Below are positions 8,577-15,002 of a stretch of 64,000 bases of DNA, one piece after another. Each line of letters starts with the position of its first letter. Within the stretch, counting starts at the first letter, position 1. The DNA is from Flavonifractor sp. AGMB03687 (lineage in GTDB: Bacteria > Bacillota > Clostridia > Oscillospirales > Oscillospiraceae), in NCBI RefSeq assembly GCF_017811815.1, contig NZ_JADKZI010000003.1, forward strand, positions 405,549 through 469,548. Direction: 5' to 3'. The notes below the pieces were generated by a model that was not told the DNA's origin, did not search any database, and saw only the letters and a program-made list of their open reading frames with translations. The position numbers and the translations under genes are program-made.

Positions 8577-8611
8577 GAAGGCGTAACTACAACCGCAGGA
8601 GGAGAAGCGAC

Positions 8612-9154
8612 ATGAAAGCGACTGGTATCGTGCGCCGGATCGACGATCTGGGGCGCATCGTGATCCCCAAGGAGATCCGCCGGACCATGCGGATCCGGGA
8701 GGGCGACCCCCTGGAGATCTACACTGACAAGGACGGCGGCGTTATCTTTAAAAAATACTCCCTGATGGGCGGTCTGGGGGACTTTGCAGGCCAGATGTGC
8801 GAGACGCTGAACAAGACCACCGGCGAGATCGCCGTCATCACCGACCGGGACAGCTGCATCGCAGCGGCAGGCGCCGGCCGGCGGGAGCTGACCGACAAGC
8901 AGATCTCCGCCGCCCTGGAGCAGATCATGGAGGGCCGCCAGATTTATCAACACAAGGAGGGCTCCGCCCCTGTCCCCGTCTGCGAGGGCAACGACGCCTA
9001 TCTGGTATCCTGCGCCGCCCCCATCCTGTCTGAGGGCGACGTGCTGGGCTGCGTCCTCTTTGTGGGCACCGAGGGCAACCTCCAGGGCAGCGAAACCCAG
9101 TACAAGCTGGCCCAGACCATCGCCGGCTTCCTGGGCCGTCACATGGAATCCTGA
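8612..9154 (+). CDS. spoVT: Stage V sporulation protein T
   Basis: 180 residues from the ATG at 8612, which has GCAGGAGGAGAAG upstream. The first 50 residues are an AbrB/SpoVT swapped-hairpin DNA-binding domain (MKATGIVRRIDDLGRIVIPK, IRREGDPLEIY-type), followed by a GAF-like domain (about 60-175) that ends in LAQTIAGFLGRHM. SpoVT is the forespore transcription factor that tunes sigma-G genes. Full length and the sigma-G-like promoter support assignment and show that the organism forms endospores. Confidence 0.93.
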   Translation: MKATGIVRRIDDLGRIVIPKEIRRTMRIREGDPLEIYTDKDGGVIFKKYSLMGGLGDFAGQMCETLNKTTGEIAVITDRDSCIAAAGAGRRELTDKQISAALEQIMEGRQIYQHKEGSAPVPVCEGNDAYLVSCAAPILSEGDVLGCVLFVGTEGNLQGSETQYKLAQTIAGFLGRHMES

Positions 9155-9208
9155 CCCTTGTACCCCACCGCCTTCTTTGCTATACTCAGGGCAAAGGAGG
9201 CGGTTTTT

Positions 9209-9736
9209 GTGCGTCTGTTTTTCGGGATTGAACTGCCCGCCCACTGGCGGCAGACCCTGGCCGGTGAGGCCGCCGCGCTGAAAGCGGCCGGGGTGCGGGG
9301 CACCTTCACCCGGCCGGACAATTATCACCTGACCCTGGTCTTTCTGGGAGAGACCCGGCAGGTAGAGGAGGCCGCCCATGCCCTCCGCCGGGTGGAGGGC
9401 GCTCCCTTCCCCCTCCGCTCCGCCGCCCCCGGCTGTTTCTCCAAAAAGGGCGGGGATATCTGGTGGCTGGGGGTGGAGCCCTCCCCCGGCCTGCTGGCCG
9501 TCCAGCGGTCCCTGGAGGGGCAGCTGAGGGCCGCCGGCTTCTCCCCGGAGGAGCGGCCCTACCGGCCCCACATCACCCTGGCCCGGCGGGTGCGCTCCCC
9601 CTCCGGCCTGGAGCCACTCACCGTCCCCGACCGCTTCCCGCCTCTGGAGTGCACGGTCCGGCAGCTTACCCTCTTCTCCTCGGAGCGGGTGGACGGAGTG
9701 CTGCGCTACGTTCCCCTGTACCGCACCCGGCTTTGA
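9209..9736 (+). CDS. thpR: RNA 2',3'-cyclic phosphodiesterase (LigT/ThpR family)
   Basis: 175 residues from a GTG at 9209, selected by AAAGGAGG nine bases upstream. Two HxT catalytic motifs of the 2H phosphoesterase fold are seen, in NYHLTLVFLG and RPHITLARR. The family opens 2',3'-cyclic phosphates in RNA, though cellular substrates are not settled. Opening residues VRLFFGIELP are typical. It follows spoVT by 54 bases and converges on the SleB-like gene. Confidence 0.9.
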   Translation: MRLFFGIELPAHWRQTLAGEAAALKAAGVRGTFTRPDNYHLTLVFLGETRQVEEAAHALRRVEGAPFPLRSAAPGCFSKKGGDIWWLGVEPSPGLLAVQRSLEGQLRAAGFSPEERPYRPHITLARRVRSPSGLEPLTVPDRFPPLECTVRQLTLFSSERVDGVLRYVPLYRTRL

Positions 9737-9764
9737 CTATGTACGGGCGGCGGTGCCGCCCGCT

Positions 9765-10424
9765 TCAGGCACAGAACCGGTGGTTGCCGATCTGGAGGAT
9801 CAGGGGTCGGCTCCAGATCCAGCTGCTGGTGGCCGTGTTGGGGTTGAAGTAGTAGATGGCACCGCAGCTGGGGTCCGCCCCGTTGAGGGCCTCCCGGGCC
9901 GCCCGTCGGGCGGATTCGGCCACCGGCTCGTTGAACTGCCCGTCCACCATGCAGGTAAAGGCCCCCGGCTGGTACACCACCCCGGCGATGGTGTTGGGGA
10001 AGGAGGGGTGCTCCACCCGGTTGAGGATCACCGCCCCCACCGCCACCTGGCCGCTGTAGGGCTCCCCCCGGGCCTCCGCCGAGATCACCCGGGCCAGCAG
10101 CTCCACCTCGGTATTCTGGCTGGAGCTGCTCCCCTCCGACATGCCCAGGGCCCGCAGGGTGGCGGGGCCCACGATGCCGTCAGGGGTCAGGCCGTTTTTC
10201 CGCTGAAAATACTTTACCGCCTGGGTGGTCTGACTGCCGAACACGCCGTCCACCGTACCGTCGTAGTAGCCCCAGTTTTTCAGCTTGGTCTGGATGATGC
10301 GCACCTGCTCTCCGCTGGAGCCCTGCCGGTAGGTGGCCGCCTGGGCCTGCTGGGCGAAGGCGATGAGGGAAATGTTGACCGCGAACACCAGGGCCAGCGC
10401 CGCGATGAGCCTGCGTCTGTTCAT
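9765..10424 (-). CDS. sleB: SleB-like spore cortex-lytic / cell wall hydrolase
   Basis: 219 residues from the ATG at 10424 (GGAGGGG upstream). A signal peptide (MNRRRLIAALALVFAVNISL, AQAATYRQ cleavage region) is followed by a peptidoglycan-binding domain (about 27-90, GSSGEQVRIIQTKLKNWGYY) and a Hydrolase_2 domain (about 100-219) with the ISAEARGEPYSGQVAVGAVI motif containing the likely catalytic Glu. SleB is a lytic transglycosylase that degrades spore cortex during germination; related enzymes act in growth. No ypeB partner is adjacent. Convergent with thpR with no clear terminator between them. Confidence 0.85.
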   Translation of the reverse strand: MNRRRLIAALALVFAVNISLIAFAQQAQAATYRQGSSGEQVRIIQTKLKNWGYYDGTVDGVFGSQTTQAVKYFQRKNGLTPDGIVGPATLRALGMSEGSSSSQNTEVELLARVISAEARGEPYSGQVAVGAVILNRVEHPSFPNTIAGVVYQPGAFTCMVDGQFNEPVAESARRAAREALNGADPSCGAIYYFNPNTATSSWIWSRPLILQIGNHRFCA

Positions 10425-10558
10425 AGCTACCCCTCCAATCTGACTGAAGGTAGTGTACGAGGGCGGGCTGCCGGTTATGTGCGCCAATCCCTTCCTGAGA
10501 AGCATAGGCTCCGCTGTTTTTGGCAATACTGGTACAAAACAGGAAAGGATGTGGGCAG

Positions 10559-10828
10559 GTGGTACAGGGCGTATCCCGGCAGGTCATTGTGGTCAAATCT
10601 CCCGACCCCCGTTTTTTTGAACAGGCCATTTTTATCGTGAAGGAGGACGCCTTCGGCAAAGGGGCCTCCGCCGAGGCGGTGCTGAAGGAGGCCAGCCGGG
10701 CGGCTGAGGGCTACCTCCGCCGGTCCTCCGGCTGGCGGCGGGTGTGCCGCAAGATCCCAGCCCCGGCCTACGCCGCCGGGGGCGCGCTGGCCGCTACCCT
10801 GTGCTGGGTGGCCGCCCTGATGTTATAA
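10559..10828 (+). CDS. Small hypothetical protein with C-terminal membrane segment
   Basis: Not recognised. 89 residues if read from the GTG at 10559, preceded by AGGAAAGGA; the frame is open to an ATG at 10520 without a ribosome site. The first half is charged (VIVVKSPDPRFFEQAIFIVK), the centre basic (YLRRSSGWRRVCRKIP) and the last 22 residues hydrophobic (AYAAGGALAATLCWVAALML), suggesting a tail-anchored cytoplasmic protein. It is followed by a good terminator, which supports a real gene. Confidence 0.6.
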   Translation: MVQGVSRQVIVVKSPDPRFFEQAIFIVKEDAFGKGASAEAVLKEASRAAEGYLRRSSGWRRVCRKIPAPAYAAGGALAATLCWVAALML

Positions 10829-10832
10829 CCGG

Positions 10833-10862
10833 GCAGGCGCACAAGGCGCCTGCTTTTTTTTC
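10833..10862 (+). terminator. Terminator after the small tail-anchored protein gene
   Basis: GCAGGCGC / GCGCCTGC stem with a 5-base loop and a run of T. Confidence 0.88.
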
Positions 10863-10932
10863 GGCGGGAAGTGTGGTAAAATAACCTCCATAGTACGGCA
10901 CACAGGTTCTGTGCCGCCCCCGGGAGGATGGA

Positions 10933-12285
10933 ATGAAAAAGCTGCTTTTTGTGTGTCATGGGAATATTTGCAGAAGCCCCATGGCTGAGTTTGTGATGAA
11001 GGATCTGGTGAAGAAGGCGGGGCTGGAGGACCAGTTTATCATCGCCTCCGCCGCCACCAGCGCCGAGGAGATCGGCAATCCGGTCTATCCCCCTGCCCGG
11101 CGGAAGCTGGCCGAGCACGGCATCAGCTGTTCCGGCCACGCCGCCCGTCAGCTGACGGCGGCGGATTATGATCGGTGGGACCTGTTCCTGGGCATGGACA
11201 GCGCCAACCTACGCAACATGCGCCGGCTCTTCAACGGCGACCCGGAGGGCAAGGTCAAGGCCCTGCTGTCCTACATCGGGGAGGGCCGGGATATCTCCGA
11301 CCCCTGGTACTCCGGCGACTTTGAGGCCACCTGGCAAGACGTATATGCTGGGTGCTCCGCCCTGCTGGCCGCCCTGACTCAGGAGAAGCTGCCCAAGCTG
11401 GTGGTGGTGCTGGGCACCACCGCCTGCGGCAAGAGCGGCCTGGGCGTGGAGCTGGCCAAGCGCTTTGGCGGCGAGATCGTGTCCGCCGACTCCCGGCAGG
11501 TGTACACCGGCCTGGACCTGGGCACCGGCAAGGTGACCGAGGAGGAGATGGACGGCGTGCCCCACCACATGCTGGACGTGGTGGCCCCCAACCAGCCCTA
11601 CTCGGTGGCCGACTTCCAGGTGGGGGCCTATGCCGCCATCGACGACATCCTGGCCCGGGGGAAGGTGCCCTTCCTGGTGGGGGGCTCCGGACTGTATGTC
11701 CGGGCGGTGACCGAGGGCTTCGCCTTCACCGACGCCACCCCCGACCCCGCCCTGCGGGCCGAGCTGGAGAGCAAGACCGCCGCGGAGCTGTACGCCATCC
11801 TGCGGGAAAAGACGGGGGTCACCCTGGCCAACGGCGAGGAGAACAACCACCAGCGGCTGGTGCGCTCGGTGGAGAAGGCCCTGGCCGACGGCTGGGAGGC
11901 TCCCCAGGCCCACCCCCGGTACCGCTGCCTGCTGCTGGGGGTGAACTTCCCCCGGGAGACCGTGTGCAAGCGCATTGACGACCGCCTCCAGGCCCGGATC
12001 GACGCGGGCATGATCGAAGAGGTGGCGGGCCTGCGTCAGGCCGGAGCCACCGATGAGTTCCTGGAGGGACTGGGACTGGAGTACCGCTACATCCTCCGCT
12101 ACCTGAAGGGGGAGCTCCCCTCTCTGGACGCCCTGAAGGACGAGCTGGGCCGGGCCATCAAGCGCTTTGCCAAGCGCCAGGTCCAGTGGTTCAACCGGGA
12201 CCGCGACGTGCTGTGGCTGGATATGGAAGGGGATTTCCTCACCCAGGCCACCCAGGCGGTGGAACAGTTCTTAAACGAGCCATAA
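10933..12285 (+). CDS. miaA: Fusion: low-MW protein tyrosine phosphatase + tRNA dimethylallyltransferase
   Basis: 450 residues with no internal stop. Residues 1-148 are a complete LMW phosphatase: P-loop CHGNICRSP (Cys8, Arg14), RQLTAADYDRWDLFLGMD and the general-acid loop SDPWYSGDF (Asp123). Residues 154-450 are a complete MiaA: P-loop GTTACGKSG (161-169), SADSRQVYTGLDLGTGK, GVPHHMLDV, GGSGLYVRA, RQVQWFNRDRD. MiaA adds a dimethylallyl group to A37 of tRNAs reading U-starting codons; LMW phosphatases remove phosphate from protein tyrosines or arginines. A linker of five or six residues (TQEKLP) joins them and no start codon with a ribosome site occurs at the boundary, so one polypeptide is expected. 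The fusion is not one I recognise as standard. Confidence 0.88.
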   Translation: MKKLLFVCHGNICRSPMAEFVMKDLVKKAGLEDQFIIASAATSAEEIGNPVYPPARRKLAEHGISCSGHAARQLTAADYDRWDLFLGMDSANLRNMRRLFNGDPEGKVKALLSYIGEGRDISDPWYSGDFEATWQDVYAGCSALLAALTQEKLPKLVVVLGTTACGKSGLGVELAKRFGGEIVSADSRQVYTGLDLGTGKVTEEEMDGVPHHMLDVVAPNQPYSVADFQVGAYAAIDDILARGKVPFLVGGSGLYVRAVTEGFAFTDATPDPALRAELESKTAAELYAILREKTGVTLANGEENNHQRLVRSVEKALADGWEAPQAHPRYRCLLLGVNFPRETVCKRIDDRLQARIDAGMIEEVAGLRQAGATDEFLEGLGLEYRYILRYLKGELPSLDALKDELGRAIKRFAKRQVQWFNRDRDVLWLDMEGDFLTQATQAVEQFLNEP

Positions 12286-12290
12286 TAGCA

Positions 12291-12327
12291 AAAAAGCCGC
12301 TGCGGAAGCTTCCGCAGCGGCTTTTTC
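12291..12327. terminator. Bidirectional terminator between miaA fusion and ttcA-like gene
   Basis: 13-pair perfect palindrome GCCGCTGCGGAAG / CTTCCGCAGCGGC bounded by an A-run and a T-run. Confidence 0.92.
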
Positions 12328-12335
12328 CTGTTTGG

Positions 12336-13091
12336 TTATCCCTCCGGCAGGGGCACCCGGCGGTGCTCCACCGGCCCCCAGGCAGGCAGGGGCAGTCCCT
12401 GCATGGCGCCGAATACCCGGCTCTTCAGGCCGGGGTACTGCTTGTCCAGGGTCTTGATGAGCTCCTTGACCTCCTGCCGCTTGGTGTTGCCGTCGGCGGG
12501 GCAGGGATTGAACACCACCGGCAGGTGGTTGCGCTCGGCGGCATTGCGGATGAGGCCCTCCCCGCAGTAGAGCATGGGGCGGATCTGGCTGATGCCCATC
12601 CGGTCCAGCCAGGTCACCGGCTGGAAGCAGGACAGACGTCCCTCATAGAACAGGGACAGGAAGAAGGTCTCCACCGCGTCGTCAAAGTGGTGACCCAGGG
12701 CGATCTTGCTGATGCCGTGCTCCTTGATGGCGTTGTGGAGGGCCCCACGGCGCATCTTGGCGCACATCGAGCAGGGGTTCTTCTCCTTGCGCAGGTCGAA
12801 AATGATGTGGTGGATCTCGGAGGGCAGCAGGGTGAAGGGCACGCCGATCTCCTCACAGTAGGCCGCCACCGGGGCAAAGTCCATCCCCTCTCCCCCGTCC
12901 ACATGGCCCATGTCCAGGGTGTAGGCCTCCACGGTAAAGGGCTTGGGATAGAACTCCCGCAGGCGGGCCAGAGCGGTGAGCAGCACCAGAGAATCCTTGC
13001 CGCCGGACACCCCTACCGCCACCCGGTCTCCGGCCTGGATCATGTCGTAGTCCTCCACGCAGCGGCGGACATAGCTCAAAATCTTGTTCAT
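12336..13091 (-). CDS. TtcA/TilS-type ATP-pyrophosphatase, tRNA 2-thiolation family
   Basis: 251 residues from the ATG at 13091 (GAGGTGCCT upstream); a 12-codon upstream extension lacks a ribosome site. PP-loop VSGGKDS lies near residue 30. The Cys motifs PCSMCAKMRRG and the downstream FNPCPADG resemble the Fe-S-binding cysteines of TtcA, which thiolates C32 in tRNA. LGHHFDDAVETFF is the LGHxxDD motif of the family. The exact tRNA target in Firmicutes is uncertain, so the symbol is left open. Convergent with the miaA fusion. Confidence 0.85.
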   Translation of the reverse strand: MNKILSYVRRCVEDYDMIQAGDRVAVGVSGGKDSLVLLTALARLREFYPKPFTVEAYTLDMGHVDGGEGMDFAPVAAYCEEIGVPFTLLPSEIHHIIFDLRKEKNPCSMCAKMRRGALHNAIKEHGISKIALGHHFDDAVETFFLSLFYEGRLSCFQPVTWLDRMGISQIRPMLYCGEGLIRNAAERNHLPVVFNPCPADGNTKRQEVKELIKTLDKQYPGLKSRVFGAMQGLPLPAWGPVEHRRVPLPEG

Positions 13092-13170
13092 AGGCACCTC
13101 AAAAAATTGAAAATCGAAATGGAGCATTCGCGAGTAAATGAGAGATATAAGGCGATTTCAAGAGCATTCA

Positions 13171-13199
13171 CATTTTCCGTTTTAAAAAATCGGAAAATG
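13171..13199. repeat. Inverted repeat upstream of the rplM promoter
   Basis: CATTTTCCG (13171-13179) and CGGAAAATG (13191-13199) form a perfect nine-pair stem directly before the rplM -35 box. Function unknown. Confidence 0.45.
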
Positions 13200-13201
13200 G
13201 G

Positions 13202-13230
13202 TTGACACCAGATAACTACGGTATTATAAT
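13202..13230 (+). promoter_or_regulatory. Consensus sigma-A promoter of rplM-rpsI
   Basis: TTGACA (13202-13207), 17 bases, TATAAT (13225-13230): exact consensus, as expected of a ribosomal protein operon. Confidence 0.9.
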
Positions 13231-13235
13231 ACAAA

Positions 13236-13305
13236 ACGCTCCAATCGTAAAGATTGGGGCCTGTATTCTGTTTAGACATATTTTTTAAGATATCATCAAA
13301 ATTGG
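13236..13305 (+). promoter_or_regulatory. 5' leader of rplM, candidate L13 leader element
   Basis: The transcript should begin near 13237 and carry about 80 untranslated bases with a stem CCAATC/GATTGG (13241-13257) and a U-rich stretch. Firmicute rplM mRNAs often hold an L13 autoregulatory leader; this one sits in the right place but was not matched to a model. Confidence 0.35.
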
Positions 13306-13315
13306 AGGTTTCACC

Positions 13316-13747
13316 ATGTCCACTTTTATGGCCAACAAGGGGAACATCGTCCGCAAGTGGTATATCCTCGATGCGGCTGGTAAGCCCCTGGGCAAGACTG
13401 CCGCTACCGCGGCCAACCTGCTGCGCGGCAAGCACAAGCCCGAGTATACTCCTCACGCTGACTGCGGCGACTTCGTCGTGGTCGTCAACGCCGAGAAGGC
13501 CGTTCTGACCGGCAAGAAGCTGGAGCAGAAGTACTACCGCACCCACTCCGGCTGGGTGGGCGGCCTGAAGGAGACCCCCTACCGCCTGCTGATGCAGCAG
13601 AAGCCCGAGCTGGCCATGCGTGTGGCCATCCGCGGCATGATGCCCCGCAACATCATCACCAAGGATTCTCTGTCCCGCCTGCACATCTACCGCGGCGCCG
13701 AGCATCCCCACAACGCCCAGAAGCCCGAAGCCTGGGCGGCCAACTAA
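13316..13747 (+). CDS. rplM: 50S ribosomal protein L13
   Basis: 143 residues, the family length. Motifs [35 protein letters not shown], and RGMMPRN are diagnostic. GGAGG is placed before the ATG. It is in an operon with rpsI 17 bases downstream. Confidence 0.97.
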   Translation: MSTFMANKGNIVRKWYILDAAGKPLGKTAATAANLLRGKHKPEYTPHADCGDFVVVVNAEKAVLTGKKLEQKYYRTHSGWVGGLKETPYRLLMQQKPELAMRVAIRGMMPRNIITKDSLSRLHIYRGAEHPHNAQKPEAWAAN

Positions 13748-13764
13748 GCAGGAGGTACAAAGGA

Positions 13765-14169
13765 ATGTATAAGAGCAAGAAGCCTTATCTGTATGGCACC
13801 GGCCGCCGGAAGTCCTCCGTGGCCCGCGTGCATCTGTTCCCCAACGGCACTGGTGCTATCACCATCAACGGCCGTGATATCGACGACTACTTCGGCCTGG
13901 AGACCCTGAAGCTGATCGTGCGTCAGCCTCTGGCCACCACCGACACCCTGGGCAAGGTGGACATCGAGACCACCGTTACCGGCGGCGGCGTGACCGGCCA
14001 GGCCGGCGCCATCCGTCACGGCATCGCCCGTGCCCTGCTGCAGGTCAACCCCGAGTACCGCGCTGCCCTGAAGGCCGCCGGCTTCCTGACCCGCGATCCT
14101 CGTATGAAGGAGCGTAAGAAGTACGGCCTGAAAGCCGCGCGGCGTGCTCCCCAGTTCTCCAAGCGCTAA
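13765..14169 (+). CDS. rpsI: 30S ribosomal protein S9 (3' end is the attachment site of the element)
   Basis: 134 residues, complete. Start [20 protein letters not shown], central GRDIDDYF and the invariant C-terminus ending QFSKR. The ribosome site AGGAGG sits 11 bases before the start. The last 17 codons occur again at 57391-57442 with eight differences in 52 bases, all synonymous, and there they are followed by another terminator. So the present 3' end most likely arrived with the integrated element and the original end was displaced to the right border. Confidence 0.97.
   Translation: MYKSKKPYLYGTGRRKSSVARVHLFPNGTGAITINGRDIDDYFGLETLKLIVRQPLATTDTLGKVDIETTVTGGGVTGQAGAIRHGIARALLQVNPEYRAALKAAGFLTRDPRMKERKKYGLKAARRAPQFSKR
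14118..14169 (+). other. attL: attL: left junction of the element in rpsI
   Basis: The last 52 bases of rpsI match the sequence at 57391-57442 at 44 positions. The first 15 bases (GAAGTACGGCCTGAA) are identical and homology stops at that point on the right copy, so the crossover core lies in or near this 15-base block. Confidence 0.8.
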
Positions 14170-14182
14170 AATGTTTCAAATC

Positions 14183-14216
14183 TTCCCGGAAAACTTCGGT
14201 TTTCCGGGATTTTTTT
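14183..14216 (+). terminator. Terminator after rpsI (element-borne)
   Basis: CCCGGAAAAC / GTTTTCCGGG stem with a TTCG tetraloop and seven T. Because it lies inside the left border, the element appears to supply both the rpsI end and its terminator. Confidence 0.92.
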
Positions 14217-14572
14217 ATGTAATTGTTCTAAACTTGTTTTTTTCCATTCGCATTCCGTCGTTGCAACGTGGTACTATATATAGTTCATTAGACTAATTTT
14301 ATACACAATATATAGGGTTATTGAGAGGTTACAAAACTTAATTTTCTCGTTTGAGGTTACAAAAGAGGTTACGAGCGCCCTCCCAAAATGGTGGTAAGCA
14401 GGCGGAGTTTCTTGGATAAGGATACAGCATTTTTGAATGTAGTAGAACAGCACGCATGGCAAGACTTCTGCCGCGCGTGCTGTTTTCTAATAGGATAGCT
14501 AGAGGGCATGCAAGATGGTCTCAACTACAAGGACGCTGCCAAGATTTATCAGGTTCAAGACGCTAAAGCATA
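14217..14572. other. Left-end non-coding region of the element
   Basis: About 350 bases without a convincing gene. It holds the first copy of the GAGGTTAC repeat region (14325-14495) and then, up to the blaI-like promoter, a sequence with no feature I can name. Confidence 0.6.
14325..14495 (+). repeat. Left-arm repeat region, copy 1 (three GAGGTTAC sites plus stem)
   Basis: GAGGTTAC begins at 14325, 14353 and 14365 (steps of 28 and 12). A stem ACAGCACGC / GCGTGCTGT closes the block. A diverged copy with the same steps and the same closing stem lies at 19199-19375. Direct octamer repeats near attL are most simply integrase arm-binding sites. Confidence 0.7.
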
Positions 14573-14624
14573 TTGACAAAAACATCTACATCATGTAGAC
14601 TGAAATTACTCTACATGATGTAGA
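14573..14624 (+). promoter_or_regulatory. Promoter and twin operators of the BlaI/BlaR1-like pair
   Basis: TTGACA (14573-14578), 17 bases, TAGACT (14596-14601). Two near-identical palindromes, TCTACATCATGTAGA (14585-14599) and TCTACATGATGTAGA (14610-14624), cover the -10 box and the start region with centres 25 bases apart. This is the placement expected for dimers of a BlaI/MecI repressor controlling its own gene. Confidence 0.85.
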
Positions 14625-14644
14625 CACTTATGGAGGGATGACAT

Positions 14645-14998
14645 ATGCCCACAATGGGAGCATTAGAATCTCGTTTTGCGGATTTGATTTGGAGCCATGA
14701 ACCTATGGCCTCCAGGGATCTGATTAAAATGGCGGAGAAGGAATTAAACTGGAAGTCAACGACATCCTATACGGTCTTAAAACGATTGTGCGACCGAGGT
14801 ATTTTTCAGCTGCAGGACAAAACGATTACTTCCCTGATCTCCCGAGAGGAGTTCTATGGGATGAAAAGCGAACAGTTTGTGGAGGAAACCTTTGACGGCT
14901 CCCTGCCTGCGTTTATTGCTGCCTTCGGCACCCGAAAGAAGTTATCCGAGGAAGAAATTGAGGAACTGAAGAAGCTGATCGACGGACTACGGAGGTGA
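14645..14998 (+). CDS. blaI: BlaI/MecI-family transcriptional repressor
   Basis: 117 residues. A winged-helix domain (about 1-75; LESRFADLIWSHEPMASRDL, TSYTVLKRLCDRGI) and a C-terminal dimerisation helix (LSEEEIEELKKLIDGLRR) match the Penicillinase_R family. Such repressors are cut by the partner metalloprotease on induction. It is 4 bases upstream of the BlaR1-like gene and behind twin operators. No beta-lactamase or penicillin-binding protein gene is near, so the controlled response is unknown and the symbol denotes the family only. Confidence 0.88.
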   Translation: MPTMGALESRFADLIWSHEPMASRDLIKMAEKELNWKSTTSYTVLKRLCDRGIFQLQDKTITSLISREEFYGMKSEQFVEETFDGSLPAFIAAFGTRKKLSEEEIEELKKLIDGLRR

Positions 14999-15002
14999 CA
15001 GG

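Noticed and set aside
14325..14495. Insertion-sequence end
   Set aside because: No terminal inverted repeats or transposase; repeats are direct octamers near an att site.
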